From an uncultured Geobacteraceae bacterium (GTDB lineage: Bacteria > Desulfobacterota > Desulfuromonadia > Geobacterales > Pseudopelobacteraceae), in assembly GCA_903925005.1 (NCBI GenBank), contig CAIYDX010000190.1:1-62921 (forward strand): a stretch of DNA of 62,921 bases, in the 5' to 3' direction. Shown here in pieces: positions 61,152 to 62,921 of the stretch. Under the pieces are notes generated by a model. It made no database searches and was not told where the DNA came from. It saw only the letters and a program-made list of their open reading frames with translations. A program made the translations under genes and the position numbers. Each line of letters begins with the position of its first letter. Within the stretch, counting starts at the first letter, position 1.

Positions 61152-61553
61152 ATGGGAAGCGATCAAGAAGGCCGAACAGATAAAAAACAGCGCTCTGCCT
61201 GGCCCAAGGTGTTGAACCTGCTGTTGCGCAGCGGTCACATCGGGACGTCGAGCGTGCTGTTTGGCGGAGTTGTCTGGGCGGTTCCGTACACGCGTCTTGC
61301 AACCTGGCATCATCTGGCCATCGCAACCGGAGTAGCCATGATCATCTCGAACATCTGGCAGTCCCGTCACTGGCCATACCAGGGGCGGGGCGTGATGGCG
61401 GGAGTGCATGTCGGCATGGTCTGGCTGGTTCATCTCAAGCCGGATATAATAGTGCCGATGCTCGCAGCCGCGCTGGCGGTCGGGGTTATCGGCAGCCATC
61501 TTCCCGGCTTCATCCGGCATTGGTCGCTGCTTCATCGCCGGCGGATCGACTGA
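61152..61553 (+). CDS. Small membrane protein
   Basis: 133 residues from ATG 61152; GTG at 61137 is an alternative that overlaps the previous stop. After a charged N-terminus come about four hydrophobic stretches rich in histidine (RSGHIGTSSVLFGGVVWAVP; WHHLAIATGVAMII; LVHLKPDIIVPMLAAAL). No family recognised. Last gene of the uptake locus. Confidence 0.7.
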   Translation: MGSDQEGRTDKKQRSAWPKVLNLLLRSGHIGTSSVLFGGVVWAVPYTRLATWHHLAIATGVAMIISNIWQSRHWPYQGRGVMAGVHVGMVWLVHLKPDIIVPMLAAALAVGVIGSHLPGFIRHWSLLHRRRID

Positions 61554-61821
61554 CCGGAGGTTATCTAAAGGAGTGCGCCATATCCAAGACATGCCTCCTC
61601 GACCAAGACAGGACCGAAGCAAATAATTTGGCAACATTATTACTGATGAGCCTCTTGCAACAGCCCCAAAAGTTCCCCCTTCTCTGGCTCTGAGGCGGTA
61701 TCTTGTACGGTGTAGTCATGGGACGTTTTACGACAGACCACGCAAATTGACCCTTCTCTTTGACATATTTTTTGCAATTTGTTATCACTATAGCTAAACT
61801 GTAATCATGGGAGGTGCACTA
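61554..61821. other. Intergenic stretch with a short IS-like remnant
   Basis: Contains GAGCCTCTTGCAACAGCCCC (61649-61668), which recalls terminal repeats of IS5-type elements, but no transposase reading frame or second end. No other feature seen. Confidence 0.3.
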
Positions 61822-62067
61822 ATGGTGAGAACTCAAATCCAATTAGCCGAACAGCAGGTGTCAATCCTTAAACAGCTTGCCACGTTGCAACATACCTCAA
61901 TGGCGGAACTGATACGTAGGGCTGTCGATATGTTCACAGCCTCGCCTGATATGGGGAATATTCAGGCTTGTCGGCAACGGGCGTTGGCCGCCGCTGGGCA
62001 ATTCCACTCCGGGAGGAGTGATTTGTCCGCCAAACATGACGATTATCTTGCCGAGGCATACCAGTGA
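61822..62067 (+). CDS. Ribbon-helix-helix antitoxin
   Basis: 81 residues from ATG 61822 (GGGAGG upstream). VRTQIQLAEQQVSILKQLAT and MAELIRRAVDMFTAS form a CopG-like RHH domain. Its stop overlaps the toxin GTG by 3 bases (GTGA). It probably represses the pair. Confidence 0.88.
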   Translation: MVRTQIQLAEQQVSILKQLATLQHTSMAELIRRAVDMFTASPDMGNIQACRQRALAAAGQFHSGRSDLSAKHDDYLAEAYQ

Positions 62068-62468
62068 GCAACATCTTCGTCGACACATCAGCTTTTCTTG
62101 CCATTCTTGACGCAGATGACGATTTTCATGCCGAGGCAAAAAGGGCGTGGGGTGAAGTGCTGTCATCTGATTCGTCGCTGGTTACAAGCAATTACATTCT
62201 TGTGGAAACATTTGCTCTTGTACAGAATCGGTTGGGGTTACAGGCCATCAGAGTTTTTCAGGAAGATATAGTCCCACTGTTTTCAATCAGGTGGGTGGAT
62301 TCTGTCATCCATTCTGCTGCAACCGGTGCATTGTTTGCAGCAAACAGAAAGAAGCTCAGTCTCGTGGACTGCACCTCATTTGAGGTCATGCGGAATACTG
62401 CTACAAAGTGTGCATTTACCTTTGACAACCATTTTAAACAACAGGGGTTTGACTGCATCCCAAAGTAA
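62064..62468 (+). CDS. vapC: VapC-type PIN toxin
   Basis: 134 residues with a GTG start. IFVDTSAFLAILDADDDFH, then ILVETFALVQNRLG, and LSLVDCTSFEVM and AFTFDNHFKQQGF provide the PIN acidic cluster. Likely a site-specific RNase. The fold is complete, in contrast to the frameshifted PIN gene at 16649. Confidence 0.9.
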   Translation: MSNIFVDTSAFLAILDADDDFHAEAKRAWGEVLSSDSSLVTSNYILVETFALVQNRLGLQAIRVFQEDIVPLFSIRWVDSVIHSAATGALFAANRKKLSLVDCTSFEVMRNTATKCAFTFDNHFKQQGFDCIPK

Positions 62469-62615
62469 TGATCCATTTAGCCCACTGCTCTTTTGTCGAT
62501 AATCTCCACAATCTTTGCCTCCTCCGTAGACATTCTCCTCACTCTTCCTGTTGTTGTTGACTCCAATTCAGCTGTCGCCGTATTTAGTTTATTACAAAAC
62601 AGCACGTTATCAATT

Positions 62616-62631
62616 TGGCGCGGCGTTTGCT
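62616..62631 (+). promoter_or_regulatory. Sigma-54 promoter of the Hdr-like gene
   Basis: TGGCGCGGCGTTTGCT has GG-N10-GC spacing and a good -12 TTGCT. The predicted start is only about 18 bases before the ATG at 62661, so the leader is short. Confidence 0.65.
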
Positions 62632-62660
62632 AACGATAATAAAACACTGCACTGTAATAA

Positions 62661-62921
62661 ATGGACAAGAATACTATGGCTAGCAAGAAAAAAATGATCA
62701 TCTCGCAGGAAACGATGGACCTCGACTTTGTGCGCAAAGTCGAGGCGCTTGCCGACACCTCGGTCCGGAGCTGTTTCCAGTGCGGCAAATGCTCTGCAGG
62801 TTGTCCGATGGCGACATTTATGGAACACCCGCCCAACCGTGTTGTCCGCCTGCTGCAGCTGGGGCAGTGGCAGCGCATTCTTGCCGGGCGCTCCATCTGG
62901 TACTGTGCCTCCTGTGAAACC
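62661..62921 (+). CDS. HdrC-like FeS protein, 5' end (partial)
   Basis: 87 residues visible, running off the window. SCFQCGKCSAGCPM is a 4Fe-4S binding cluster, and SIWYCASCET begins the second, matching heterodisulfide-reductase subunit C. MEHPPNRVVRLLQLGQWQRI is typical of HdrC. Whether it links to electron flow from the alcohol genes is unknown. Confidence 0.88.
   Translation, partial: MDKNTMASKKKMIISQETMDLDFVRKVEALADTSVRSCFQCGKCSAGCPMATFMEHPPNRVVRLLQLGQWQRILAGRSIWYCASCET

Noticed and set aside
61649-61668. IS5-like terminal repeat
   Set aside because: Only one end-like motif and no transposase; too weak to call a mobile element.

Overview
The window looks like a chromosomal segment from a Geobacter-type anaerobe (Desulfuromonadales). 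The evidence is the dense set of PAS sensor kinases and sigma-54 activators, interspersed dyad repeats of the kind common in Geobacter intergenic DNA, a tungsten-type aldehyde oxidoreductase (AOR), an Hdr-like FeS protein at the right edge and a succinyl-CoA ligase fragment at the left edge. No species call is possible from this sequence alone. I saw no rRNA, tRNA, CRISPR array or complete insertion sequence.

Layout. 0-6 kb: sucD 3' end, a PilZ protein, a frameshifted cytidylate-kinase-like gene, then a minus-strand tungsten unit (ThiF-like, MoaD-like, unknown protein, AOR) headed by a Moco/Tuco-type riboswitch. 5.9-14.5 kb: a minus-strand mycofactocin unit. It starts with a 34-residue mftA precursor, then mftB, mftC, an OYE/FadH-type flavoenzyme, ETF alpha, a FixC-like ETF:quinone oxidoreductase, a ferredoxin, ETF beta and the glycosyltransferase mftF, and it appears to read on into the AOR genes. 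14.6-23.4 kb: Nudix hydrolases, an MFS transporter, several toxin-antitoxin pairs (some with broken neighbours), a TlpA-like lipoprotein, a GAF protein, IclR and NudC. 23.4-30 kb: a minus-strand MoxR ATPase, VWA protein, Tpx peroxidase and sensor kinase group, preceded by an iron-type alcohol dehydrogenase (ADH) resembling the MDO/MNO enzymes that use mycofactocin. 30-37 kb: a SPASM radical SAM protein, MOSC protein, MoaA, NtrC-type regulator, sensor kinase and a second ADH. 37-46.8 kb: porin, DUF4242 protein, AmiS/UreI-like channel, a third ADH fused by overlap to a hybrid kinase, an AcoR-type activator and a divergent CoA-acylating aldehyde dehydrogenase. 46.9-61.6 kb: riboswitch-headed moaE/tupABC, a TiaS-like protein, then a second riboswitch-headed run with a TupA-like binding protein, an ECF transporter, TonB, a TonB-dependent receptor and FN3 lipoproteins. 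61.8-62.9 kb: a VapBC-type pair and the start of an Hdr-like protein.

How it fits together (inference). Short alcohols would be oxidised by three Fe-type ADHs. At least one ADH looks mycofactocin-dependent, and reduced mycofactocin could pass electrons through ETF and the ETF:quinone oxidoreductase to menaquinone. Aldehydes could go to acids by the tungsten AOR or to acyl-CoA by the aldehyde dehydrogenase. Tungsten-pterin genes and two uptake systems share three homologous Moco/Tuco-type riboswitches. Seven matches to the sigma-54 -24/-12 consensus precede mftA, ADH1, moxR, ADH2, porin, aldehyde dehydrogenase and the Hdr-like gene, matching the two sigma-54 activators encoded here.

The most unusual observations are a thiol peroxidase ending in a mycofactocin-precursor-like tail, a TonB/ECF uptake system behind a tungsten/molybdenum-cofactor riboswitch, and the same riboswitch placed inside the mycofactocin-AOR transcription unit.
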